Assembly (NCBI GenBank): GCA_026702845.1
Contig: JADCLS010000014.1
Location: forward strand, 62,001 to 126,000
From: Candidatus Heimdallarchaeota archaeon
GTDB taxonomy: Archaea > Asgardarchaeota > Heimdallarchaeia > Heimdallarchaeales > Kariarchaeaceae
DNA: 64,000 nucleotides
Reading direction: 5' to 3'
Each line of letters opens with the position of its first letter. The stretch's first letter is position 1. Positions 35,415-47,300 of this stretch are shown one piece after another. The notes under the pieces were generated by a model, which ran no database searches, was not told where the DNA came from, and saw only the letters and a program-made list of their open reading frames with translations. Position numbers and translations under genes: made by a program.

Positions 35415-36860
35415 CTAATAGAATTTAATTTTTCTTTGCTTTTGCAAAATTGGTAATGTCACCAATCCAGCAAACCACGCTCGTAGTGGTAAAAATGCTT
35501 CTTCAGTTTGATACTCAGTTTGAATTTCCGGTTCATCGTGACTCTCTACGAATATTGAACCAGTAATATTCATGAAATAATTTATTTTGAGATATCCATA
35601 AATCAATAATTCATATCTTCCTGGAGTAAGCGTAAGTTTTACTGATAATGTAGGACTGAAATAATCATCCATATCAACTAAATAATCATAGTATGAGGAA
35701 ATAATATTGAATTGCATTGAGTTAGAAGAGTCTTCCGATGGATCATGAAAATAAGGTTCTCGCGTGATCTTTAATTTTATTGTAACTTCATATATCTGCT
35801 GTAAATCTATATAATATCGATCTATCCAATCAATATTATACTCATCATCATAATATTCTGGTCCAATATGTCCATATCCTGATTGTCCAATAGTCAAGAG
35901 ATCTGATTCGTAATCAAACCCATTAGCATCTGAACCAGTTCCCATGTCATTCTGTTCAGCGATATATTCTGCTTCAAACCATATTTTGATTGTATAATTC
36001 CATGCACATAATGTTTTTATTTCAAAGAGATATGTCTTAGCAATCGGAGCTGCAGATCTAAAGTACGTTCCACTTGAGCTTTGATAATAGATGACCTCAT
36101 TTCTAATCTGTCCACCTCCATCACTCTGGTTATGAAAATAAACATTGAACTCTGTTATTTCCCACAGATTATCATTATATGAACCTGTGAAATTGTAATA
36201 AATATATCCTTGTTCAGGTGCTGTAATTAAATAATAATCAGTTTGATCCAATCTACCACTGGATTCTATGAAACCATTCCCGATTGTTCCTGTATACTGT
36301 TGATCAAGTGATAGTGTAATTGGATAGTCAGCTGATGCATCCAGGCCACTTCCAGCATCATTTTGATCAGTATTAATTTCCTGCTTTTCAAAGGAAACTT
36401 TGAACTGATATGCGACTAAATCATTATAGGAGGTGAATCGTATTAAGATATCATCCCGATATTTTATAGGGATCTCATAGATAATTATTTGATCATACCC
36501 ATATTTGCTGATATCGAATATCTTGAAATTGGTTGTAAAATACTCCAATTGCACTTCAAGATAATTATTTACATAATTAACATCATTATTACGCAAAAAG
36601 ACCAATTCAAAATAAATGATTCCAGGATTAGTAATTGAAACCACATAGAGATCTTCATAGTCTGATCCTGAGTTTTGGTCAGTGAGAGATGCTCCAATGG
36701 TGGCATTATATACAGTATTAACTTCAATTCTTGCAGCATTCAATTCATTATTTGATGCATCTTCACCCGTGTCAGCGTCATTTTGACCAGATTGAGCTGA
36801 TATCATTGGCTGAGCTAAAACTAACAGAAATAAGAGTATGAAAAATCGGATTTTTATCAT
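35415..36860 (-). CDS. Surface protein with three PPC-like beta domains
   Basis: The 481-residue product has a signal peptide (residues 1-22), three units that each open with an Asp-rich motif (QNDADTGEDAS, QNDAGSGLDAS and QNDMGTGSDAN, at about residues 26, 167 and 305) and continue as beta sandwiches with YTGTIG-like strands. This matches the pre-peptidase C-terminal (PPC) type of calcium-binding beta domain. A C-terminal hydrophobic stretch and basic tail (KQRKIKFY) suggest anchoring. No enzyme domain; probably cell-surface binding or structural. Confidence 0.7.
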   Translation of the reverse strand: MIKIRFFILLFLLVLAQPMISAQSGQNDADTGEDASNNELNAARIEVNTVYNATIGASLTDQNSGSDYEDLYVVSITNPGIIYFELVFLRNNDVNYVNNYLEVQLEYFTTNFKIFDISKYGYDQIIIYEIPIKYRDDILIRFTSYNDLVAYQFKVSFEKQEINTDQNDAGSGLDASADYPITLSLDQQYTGTIGNGFIESSGRLDQTDYYLITAPEQGYIYYNFTGSYNDNLWEITEFNVYFHNQSDGGGQIRNEVIYYQSSSGTYFRSAAPIAKTYLFEIKTLCAWNYTIKIWFEAEYIAEQNDMGTGSDANGFDYESDLLTIGQSGYGHIGPEYYDDEYNIDWIDRYYIDLQQIYEVTIKLKITREPYFHDPSEDSSNSMQFNIISSYYDYLVDMDDYFSPTLSVKLTLTPGRYELLIYGYLKINYFMNITGSIFVESHDEPEIQTEYQTEEAFLPLRAWFAGLVTLPILQKQRKIKFY

Positions 36861-37044
36861 TATACATGCTTATAGGCTATTTAGTTATTTATTATCTCGC
36901 TTTTCTTAGTTAGATTTTGTGAAATTCTGATATTTGATATTGATGTGAGAATAGGTATATAATTGATATACCAGATCTTAGAGAATTGGATATTTCTCAA
37001 ACTATATTTGAAAACTTTAAACTGTATTGAAATATCATACAATC

Positions 37045-38001
37045 ATGAGGTTCCATTATGATCCATCAGTACTGTCAGAAACAGAACTAAAATTCTTGAA
37101 AGAAGTATGTGGATCCTCGACAGAATCTTCTAGCTCTATTATCACTCTTTGTTTTGGTGATGATCAGGTTCTCAATGCAGTTCATAATGGAGCTACTAAA
37201 CTATTAATTGTCGAATTACCTGGAGACGATTCATTTCTTGCGAGTATCACATTAAATCAATTACATCAGGCAATTGATCTGATACAGTCTAACAGATTTT
37301 ACGAAGAGAGACGTAGTTTACTCAATATTGATGTCAATGGAACTAAACAAACTGCAATAAATGATATTTACATTGGCCCCACCCGGGTAAATAGTCGTAT
37401 GAATTATGATATACTCATGGATGATGTTCCACTATTTGATAATGGGGACTCATCTAATGGATTACTCATCAGCACACCAACTGGGAGTACTGCATTTGCA
37501 TTCAATTTGGGTGGTCCAACTATAAATTATGCAGCTTCAGTGATTCAAATCCAATCCATTGCATCTAGAAATCCCATGACTAGTCACTTTATTGTGCCTG
37601 ATGACAAAGAACTATGTATCGAAATTCAACAGCCAGATCAAATCGTTGTACAGGTAGATAACGTACAGATACAAAGCAATGATAAAACATTATGTATTCA
37701 AAAGGCAATGAATACTGCGATATTTATTGTTCCAGATATACCTCAACAAAGCATTCAATCAAAAGTATTCAATAAATTGAATTATGAGGATACCAAGGAT
37801 CTTACTTCTACATCTAAATTCATTCTTCATGTATTACAACAAGCTAATAGCGAAATGACTGCAAATGAATTGATGGAAATCACACAGATCACCAACAATA
37901 AAACTATGAGAAATGCGCTAAAATTACTGATGGCCAAGGGATTTGTGAGAAGAAAGGAAAACCTAAGTGATATGAGAGAATATCTGTATTATGCCATCTA
38001 A
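37045..38001 (+). CDS. Divergent NAD-kinase-like protein with C-terminal winged helix
   Basis: The 318-residue product shows the second half of the ATP-NAD kinase fold: NDIYIG, LISTPTGSTAF (the GSTAY substrate loop, near residue 155) and HFIVPDD. The family's GGDGT motif is replaced by FGDDQ near residue 38, so kinase activity is doubtful. Residues about 255-318 form a winged helix (LMEITQITNNKTMRNALKL) that suggests DNA binding. A fused sensor-regulator responding to NAD(H) is a hypothesis. ATG at 37045 is preferred to TTG at 37027. A second divergent relative is at 51645-52580. Confidence 0.72.
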   Translation: MRFHYDPSVLSETELKFLKEVCGSSTESSSSIITLCFGDDQVLNAVHNGATKLLIVELPGDDSFLASITLNQLHQAIDLIQSNRFYEERRSLLNIDVNGTKQTAINDIYIGPTRVNSRMNYDILMDDVPLFDNGDSSNGLLISTPTGSTAFAFNLGGPTINYAASVIQIQSIASRNPMTSHFIVPDDKELCIEIQQPDQIVVQVDNVQIQSNDKTLCIQKAMNTAIFIVPDIPQQSIQSKVFNKLNYEDTKDLTSTSKFILHVLQQANSEMTANELMEITQITNNKTMRNALKLLMAKGFVRRKENLSDMREYLYYAI

Positions 38002-38366
38002 TTGCAAATGATTCAATTCTAGATAAAAACGCCGTAGGTAACAAGTAGTTATGATTATCATCTAGCAACGTAACTTTAATTTTTTTGTCACGATTTTATG
38101 TGGCAAATCATAATAATTCAGATATTAGTTGGGGAAAACACAAAGGCGGGAGATTATAGGTCGTAGATATAAGAATAGAACTTTTATAATAAAATAATTT
38201 ATTCTAAACACTTACTCGATAAATAAAGTAAATTCCTAGTTTTGGGAAGGTTATTAAGTAAATGTGTCTATTATTGCAGGTTTAAGCAACCAGTGTGAAG
38301 GAATTTTCTCACTTTTGATTATGAACGTTTATATATTAAAATTCTGATTAAACAACAATTAGTTTT
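38002..38366. other. 365-bp upstream region of the giant surface protein gene
   Basis: AT-rich, with no RNA gene, repeat or open frame of note. A good TATA-like TTTATATATTAAA lies at about 38329-38341, some 26-38 bp before the start, and is the likely promoter. Confidence 0.5.
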
Positions 38367-41300
38367 GTGATGTACATGAGAGTCCATAAAACAAAATCAG
38401 CACTAAATGTTACTATACTCTTTATAATTCTTTGTTTCAGCTTAATTCCTTCTTTGGCATTAAATACTAATGACAATGCAATTAATGAGAGTACAGATCT
38501 CAAAATATCCAAGAATATACGTATTTCTAGGCCTTCTATTCAAAATCAAGATGAAGGTCAGAAAACTGTGTCAGTTGTAAACTCAAAAGAGATGGGAATG
38601 ATACAACCAGATTATATTCAATCTGCCCCAATTTCAATTACAAGTGATGCTCAGCTTATCGCTGCAGCAAGTAGTGGTAATGGAACGATAAATGATCCTT
38701 ATATCCTTTCTAATTTGAATATTACTAGTACGACAGGTATTCAGTTATTTATTTCTTCGACAACTTTGTACGTTGAAATTCGTGATAATCACTTTGAAGG
38801 TAATAATAATGCCGGTCAGTATGGTATTTATCTTAACAACGTCCAACATGTGAAAATTACAAACAACTCTATTCTAAATAATCAGAATAATATTCGGTTG
38901 GTTGGTGCAGATGATGTTCTTATTCAGTTTAATAATTTAAGCATTGCAGAGAGGAATATTTATGCTTTTGATATGCGATCTTCAACCATAAGGTTCAATT
39001 ATTTGAAATCTGCAAGTATTGAACATATTTACCTCTCTGCTACAACCAAAATAACATCTTCTTATAATAATCTTATAACTCGCAATGTTCTTGATACAGG
39101 TAATGGTATTACTTTTGTAAAGGCATATGATGTGAATGTGTTTAAGAATACATTCAATGGATCCTCAGCTACGAAAATTTCTCTTAGTGATTCTAATGAT
39201 ATACTGATTTCAGAGAACAAGATACAAGGTGGTGGAATTGGGATCAATATTCTAAGTCTTAGTATGAATAATGTTATCGAATTTAATCATTTCAGTATAG
39301 TCAGTAATCCTATTAGTGTAAATGAGATGAATCAAGTAATCAATGGCAATGAGCTATCTGATGTAGTTGGAGTGGGAATTGAAGTCAAGAATCTCAATGT
39401 AACCATAAATAATAATAAACTTTGGGGGAATGGGTCTGCCTCTTCAATCGGTATCAGATTTGATTTTAATGAGGTCAGTCCTACTGCATATAACAGATTT
39501 GACGGCTTTTTAGTAGGTATTGAGATTACATCTACAACTGCAGCACCAGGTGCATGGAATATTGAATATAATGATTTTATTAATTGTGGAACAACGGTTA
39601 CAGATGATTCTTTGTTTGGACAGTCATTTAAATACAATTACTACGATGATCACACTAATATTGATAGTGATAAGAATTATATTGCAGATTCTCCATATAC
39701 AATATCAGGAAGTTCATCAGATGGTTATCCAATGGCATATCCCAATGTGCCATTATCTGGAAAACGCTTCAGTTATCCAATCTATATCGATTCTAATGCG
39801 GCTCTGGCAGCAGCTGCAGATCATGGTACAGGTACCTTCTCAGATCCTTATGTTATCGAAGGTAAGAATATCACACAGAGCAGTAATCGAGCTATTGAAA
39901 TTAAAAATACTAATATGTATTTGGTCATAAGATATAATTATATTGATAATGTGGATAATTCTAATGACTCTATAGTTTTGACCTTTGTTACTAATGCAAA
40001 AATCGTAGATAATGAGATAAAAAACTCAGCTGATGGATTTGATGTATATGGATTATCAATAGTTCAAATTTCAAGAAACTGGATTTATTCCTATTCTGGA
40101 GCTGCGATTTACGTTAAATACTCAAATAATCTTGTAATAAATGAGACTATATTCTCTGCGGGAGGAAATTACAATGTTTGGATTGCAAACAGTAATTATA
40201 TCACAGTTGAACAAAACCGATTCACAACTTCCATTCAATATCCACTTTATGTGCAAGCATCAGATAATTGTGGCATAAAGTTCAATGAATTTTATGATAA
40301 GAGCTCAGGTAATGCCGCACAATTTTTTGCTGCTAACAATAATACTATTTCTAATAACTACTTCTATGGTCTTGGAAATGCACTTGTACTTACTAATGGA
40401 GCAAACGATAATACTATAATGGGCAACACCTTTTCAGACAATATCAAGGCTATTACTGTCAATGGTTATGATGCAATCATCTGGCAAAATACGATAGAAT
40501 ATAGTCTAACAGCTGCAATTCACGTATTCGGTGGTCCTTTCTCAGCAAATAATGCGATCATTGAAGATAATTATATTCAATTCAATGGTGGGGATGCATT
40601 ACTAATTGATAGAGCAGATGATGCTATTGTTGTTAACAATGCTATTAGGAATAATTCTGGTAATGGTGTAAGAATAACCGGTGCAAATAGCTGGGCATTA
40701 CTAGAAAATAATACATTTAGTTATAACAATATTGGTGTAATTATTGATGACACTGCAACTAATGCAACTATAAGAAATAATGACTTCATTGACCTTCAAA
40801 CCTCTTTTGTGACTAATAATTTAATTTCACCAACGGCATTAGTAATAGAAAGGAACTTCTATTCCTCACTCGACCCGTGGACAGATGTTAATAAAGATGG
40901 TTTCGTAGATTCACCACCATATTACACAAATGGTGGTACTATTGTTGCAGATACTCTTCCAAGAACACACCCAATTGCTCCAAAAACACAGTTTGATAAC
41001 TGGTCTCCAAACATATTTACCCATCCACCAAGTACATATAACTATACTGAGGGATCGACGGGTCATTATTTCATCTATCAAGCTTTAGATGATAATCCTG
41101 AGAGGAGATTTGTATTTCTTAACGGATCATTACAGGATGTTGGTTTTTGGTTTAATTATGTGAACTATACTGTAAACGCTGATGGTCTAGCCTTTGGTGT
41201 ATATAATCTAACAGTCGTCTTTAGAGATGATGGTGGTTATGCATCCAGATGGGTAACAATAGTATCTGTCTTAGATGACACAGCTCCAGTATTTACATCA

Positions 41301-44300
41301 ATTCCTAGTAATGTAACAATTGGTTATGTAAGTACTGGAAATGAAATTTCATGGACAGTTGATGAGGCATATAAAGAAGTGTACCACATTTATGTTAACA
41401 ATTCAATTTATGTGGGTAACGTTACCTGGACAACGGATACCATTTCATTGAATATAGATTTTCTACCGTATGGTACAACGCCAGTTAAATTAGTTGTTGT
41501 TGATAAATCTGGGAATAGTGCTAATCATACTGTAAATGTATTAGTTGAAGATCAATCACCACCATCAGTATCAGATGAACTGGATGCCGATGTGCTGCAA
41601 AATACTCAATATGATATAACATGGACGGTTTCCGACTACAATCCTGGTTTCTACGACATTCTTGTTGATGGAGCGTATAAAAAGACAGGGTATCCATGGG
41701 TAAACGGAACTATCACTTACAAATTCAATACCACGTCTGAGTTTACGACGTATAATGTTACACTAGTCCTCAGAGACACTAAAGGCTATATTTCAATAGA
41801 TTCAGTGTTTATCACGACGATCGAGGAAGATATTCCAGAAGTGATACCTCAAGCAGATGTGAACATGGATGAGTTTGATACAAATGTAACTGTATTATGG
41901 CCAGTTGCTGATGTACACCCAGATTATTATGATGTTTATCTTGATGAAACATGGCAAGTGACGAATTCTTGGTCAAATGGTACAATTGGTTTTGATCTAG
42001 ATGGATTAGGTATAGGATCACACAATTTGACAGTAATTGTTTATGATACTTTTGGTAATTATGCCATTGATTTAGTCTGGGTTCTAGTAACTGATTCAAC
42101 AGCTCCAAGTATCACTGGTCCTGGTGATTACTCTTATGATTATGGTCAAATCTTTAACAGCTTGACATGGCAAGTCACTGATAATAATCCTGATGTCTAT
42201 AATGTCACTATTGATGGTGGAGAATATTCTAATGCTTTATTTATCGCAGATACTCTATGGTCTGGTGATATCTCATTCAGTGTAGATGGGTTGATGGATG
42301 GAGTATATACATTAACAATATATGTCTTTGATGATGGAGGAAATAGTGCCAGTGACTCAATTACATTAACAGTTAAAGATATTACTTCTCCTGATGTAAG
42401 TTCACCAGCTGATATTAGTTTTAATACAGGTGAAACAGGATATCAAATCTCATGGGATATTGGAGATCGAAACCTCAATGCGTATTACATATATCAAGAT
42501 GATATTCTAATGACGTGGACTTCAACTGCCAATATAACTGTTAATTATAGTCTTGATGGACTTGGATATGGATTTTACAATTTTACTATTTATGCAAATG
42601 ATACAGAAGGTAATTTCGCAACTGATACTGTATTTGTTACAGTAAATGATTTCATACCTCCTGAAGTTGATAGTCCTGCTGATGTCAATATTGAATATGG
42701 TTCTACTAGCAATTCTGTTACATGGATTGTTGGTGATCAAAATCCCTATAGATATAATATAACCATTGACGGCTCATTGATGATAACAAATGCGGATTGG
42801 ACGAATGGTTCAATTAGCTATCCTATAGATGGATTAAGTTTGGGAAGCCACACTGTGATTATTAGTTTGATTGATATTGCTGGATGGATTTCTACTGATT
42901 CAGTTACTGTAACTGTTGAAGATACAATTAATCCAACTCTAACAACTGAACCTACTGATCAGTCCTATGAATTTGGTTCCAAACCTACATTAGATGTAGA
43001 TTGGATTGTCTCGGATCTCAATGCTAAAGATTACATTTGCTACCAAAATGGAACAGAAATAAAAACAGCTGCATGGATAAGTGATAATGCATTGACAATT
43101 AATGTAGGAGATTTTGCAATTGGTGTACACAATGTAACCATTATCTTCTATGATATTTCAGGAAATTCTGTGGTATCAACCATTTATGTGACTGTAGAAG
43201 ATACAACTAACCCTATATTTACCACAGAACCTACTAATCAAGGCTATGAATATGGATCTACACCTACTTTGAATATAGATTGGACAGCCACTGATTTAGA
43301 TGCATTTGATTACCTCTATTACAAAAATGGTTTATTAATGCCTTCTGGGTCTTGGACAAGCGGAGCTGCTGTAACAATTGATCTCGGTGGTTTTGCCTTG
43401 GGTGTTCATAATGTCACATTAGTATTCAGAGATGGATCTGGTAATTCTGTTATCTCTACAATTTTTGTTACTGTTGTTGATACAACTGCACCTACGGAGT
43501 CGTATTCAGTTGCAGATTTTGCCTATGAACATGGTACTTCGAGCTATGTAGTAACTTGGAATATTAATGACTTAGATGCAGCAGTGTGGTCTTATTGGTT
43601 AGATGGAGTGGAACAAGTATCAAATAATCCTTGGAGCTCTGGAAACGATGTAAATTACGATTTTGGTGGTTTTGATGTTGGTGTATACAACATTACTGCG
43701 ATCTTCTACGATGGATCAGGTAATTACTTCAAAGATGTAATTTTCTGTAAAGTAGAAGATACTACTGCTCCAGAAATTACTTCCCCAATTGATATTTCGT
43801 ATACACAGGGAACCACTGGCCATACCGTCACTTGGGACATTGGAGATATTAATATCGATTACTTTGATTTTGAAATAGACGGTGTAGATCAGCTGGGTCA
43901 AACATCCACAGCGAGTAATTATACTGTAGTTAAAAACGTAGATAGCTGGGCAAGAGGAGTGTATAACTATACCATTCTCGTGTTTGATATTTATGGAAAT
44001 ATGGCATGGGATAGTGTAATAATTACTGTAACAGATGATACAGACCCAGTAATTGATAATCCTACTGATTTTTCATATACCTTAGGAACTACTGGTCATT
44101 CCATCACTTGGACTGCAGGTGATCAGAACCCTGATTATTATGATATTTTTGTTGATGCAAGCCCTATAGTTTCTGGTACGTCATGGTCCAATGGTACCAT
44201 AACCTACTTAGTAGATGGACTTTCTCTTGGACCTCACACTATTAGTATCTATGTTTATGACGTAGATGGTGCATTCATTACAGATACTGTCACTATTACA

Positions 44301-47300
44301 GTTCTCGATGCCTCACAACCAATAGTTGATTCACCAGCCGATACAGGTTACTCGGAAGGTACTGTAAGCTCATTTATTGTTTGGACTAATGCTGGAGATA
44401 AAAATCCGGATGTATACTCAGCATATGCAAATGGAACTGCTATTGTTTCTAACCAGGGATGGGTTAATGGTTCAATTGCAGTTGATGTGGGAGGTTTAGC
44501 ATATGGCATATATAATATCACATTAATCCTATGGGATGATGCAAGTAACTTCGTAACCGATCTTGTGTGGTTAACAGTAACTGATGATGTTGCTCCACTA
44601 GTAACAACTCCCTCAGATTATAATTACGAGGAAGGAAGCACTGGACATTCCGTTTCTTGGACTGCAACTGATCTTCATGCAAGTTATTATCGAATTTTCC
44701 TAAGTGGAACACAGATTGTTGAAGATAACTGGGATACAGCTATTCAATTTAGCTTGAATTTGGATAGCTATACTCTAGGAACTTATATATTCACTCTGTA
44801 TGTTTTCGATATGAGTAATAATTCCATAACCGATACAGTTGTTCTTTCAGTTGTTGATACTGTTTCACCTTCAGTTTTAGATACATCCGATACTACTATT
44901 ACAGAGACCAGTACAGGAAATACTATTAGTTGGACCGCTACTGATACAAATGCTGGCACCTACACTATATACAAGGACAGTTCTCCTATCGATAGTGGAT
45001 CATGGACTTCTGGATTGGCAATAACTTTTGACATAGATGGTCTTGGATTAGGAGTATTTACTTATCAAATCACCTTTTATGATACTAGTTCCAATTCTGC
45101 CTCAGATACAGTGATTGTCACCGTATATGATGGTACATCACCAACAATCGATACTCCAATTAATTTTGAATATCCAGAGGGATCAACTGGAAACTCTATA
45201 ACATGGAATGTATATGACCTTCATCCCGACACCTATAGTGTTACCATTGATGCTTCAAGCTACCTCACTGATGTAGCATGGTCAGGTTCATCCATCACCA
45301 TTGATATTGATGGATTAGTTATGGCAAATCATTCCATTATTATTACAGTTTATGATCAAACCGGCAATTCAGTATCAGATCAAGTATATGTTAATGTCTT
45401 TGATTCTACAATACCAGTGATTGATAATCCTGCAGATATCTCCTATGAAGTAGGTACGATCACAAACTATGTCATTTGGACAGCATCTGATAATTTACCT
45501 GATGTTTATAATGTCTATGATAATGGTGTGATGATTAGAACCAGTGTCGCATGGGCATCAGGTGCCGTTGCTGTCAATCTTGGTGGACTTGATTGGGGTA
45601 CTCACAATATCACCATTGTGCTCTTAGATGAGGCTGGAAACAGTATCAGTGATTTGATTTGGGTTAAAGTATACGAGACGGATATACCTGATGCAAGCAT
45701 GCCTGCAATTGTAGGATATACTGAGGGTACTGGTCCACATACATTTACCTTGACCGTTGGTGATGAGCATCCCAATGGCTTCAATGTAACAGCAAATGGA
45801 GTGCTTATTCATAGTTGGACCAGCTATACTAATGGTACATATGTCATAGATTATGCAGGCCTTACCGCTGGAGATCAGACTATTCTAGTGAAAGTATATG
45901 ATATAGATTGGAATCTTAAAACTCTTAGTGTAACTATAACCATCGAGGCAGATCAATCCCCAACCATAGATTCGCCGGGTAATAAGACCTACAATGAAGG
46001 TAGAGATGCCTATTACATCTATTTTACAATGCATGATACTAATCCCGATCTGATGTGGGTCTATATCAATGGCACTCCTTACTATGGTAATGTACCATGG
46101 ACTGATGGAGCAACTATTCAGTTAGATGTTGGTCATAGAACATATGGAATTTACAACGTAACCATGTATATTACTGACACAACTGGAAATTATGCAAAAG
46201 ATACTGTGTGGATCACTGTAAAAGATATCACTAATCCTGATGCAACAGGAGTTGCTGATCTCACCTATGATGAAGGATCAACTGGCAATACTATCACCTT
46301 TGGCTATGGAGATAAATACTTGGATTACTACATTATCTACCAGGATGGTGTTGATGTATCAGGAATGGTCAGCGTTTCCACTAATGGCACAGTAGACTGG
46401 AATGTCGATGGATTGATTGTGGGTCAGTACTTCTTTACTATAGAGGTATATGATAAACAGGGTAACAGCTCATCTGTGTACCTTGTAGTGACAGTTGAGG
46501 ATAATCAAGTACCTGATCTCCAGTATCAAGTACCAGATTACACCTATGTCCATCAGACTACAGGTCATTCAATTAGTTATACTTTGATTGAAAACTATCC
46601 AGATGTCTACTATACACAGATGGATGGCGTGAATTACACACTTCCCTCTAGTTATATTGATGGTAATGTATACTCTACTTCTATTGATGGACTTTCAGTT
46701 GGCCAACATGTGTTAACCGTAATTGTACATGATATTCATGGTAATTTCGCCACTTTCAATATCGATATTACAGTTGTGGCAGATACTACTATTCCGGATA
46801 TTGCAGGACCTGCAGATCAAACAATAGAGTTAGGACAGAACACCACATTAAGCTTCATTGCAGGAGATTGGTTCCCAGATACCTATAGTGTATGGGTAGA
46901 TGGGAATGCTTATGATTCTGGTACATGGACCAATAGTTCAGGTATTAGTGTTGAGCTTGGTTCTGAATTGTACATTGGTAGTCATACCATACAAGTAATC
47001 GTGTTGGATACAAGTGGTAATGAGAATTCTGTTTCTGTAACACTAACTATTGAGGATACAATAGCACCAGTCGGCAATATGCTCAGCACATATAGCTTCA
47101 AGCATGGTGAGGTAGCATCTATTAATATCATCGGTACTGATTTAGATCCAGATACTTTTGTCTGGTATATTAATGGAACTGAGCAAATAGGTGCTTCATG
47201 GTTCTCCAATCAAGAATTTACCTTGAGTTTCTCACTTGAGATAGGGTATTACAACTTGACACTTGTGTTATTTGATGTCACTGGCAACAAGTACACAAAG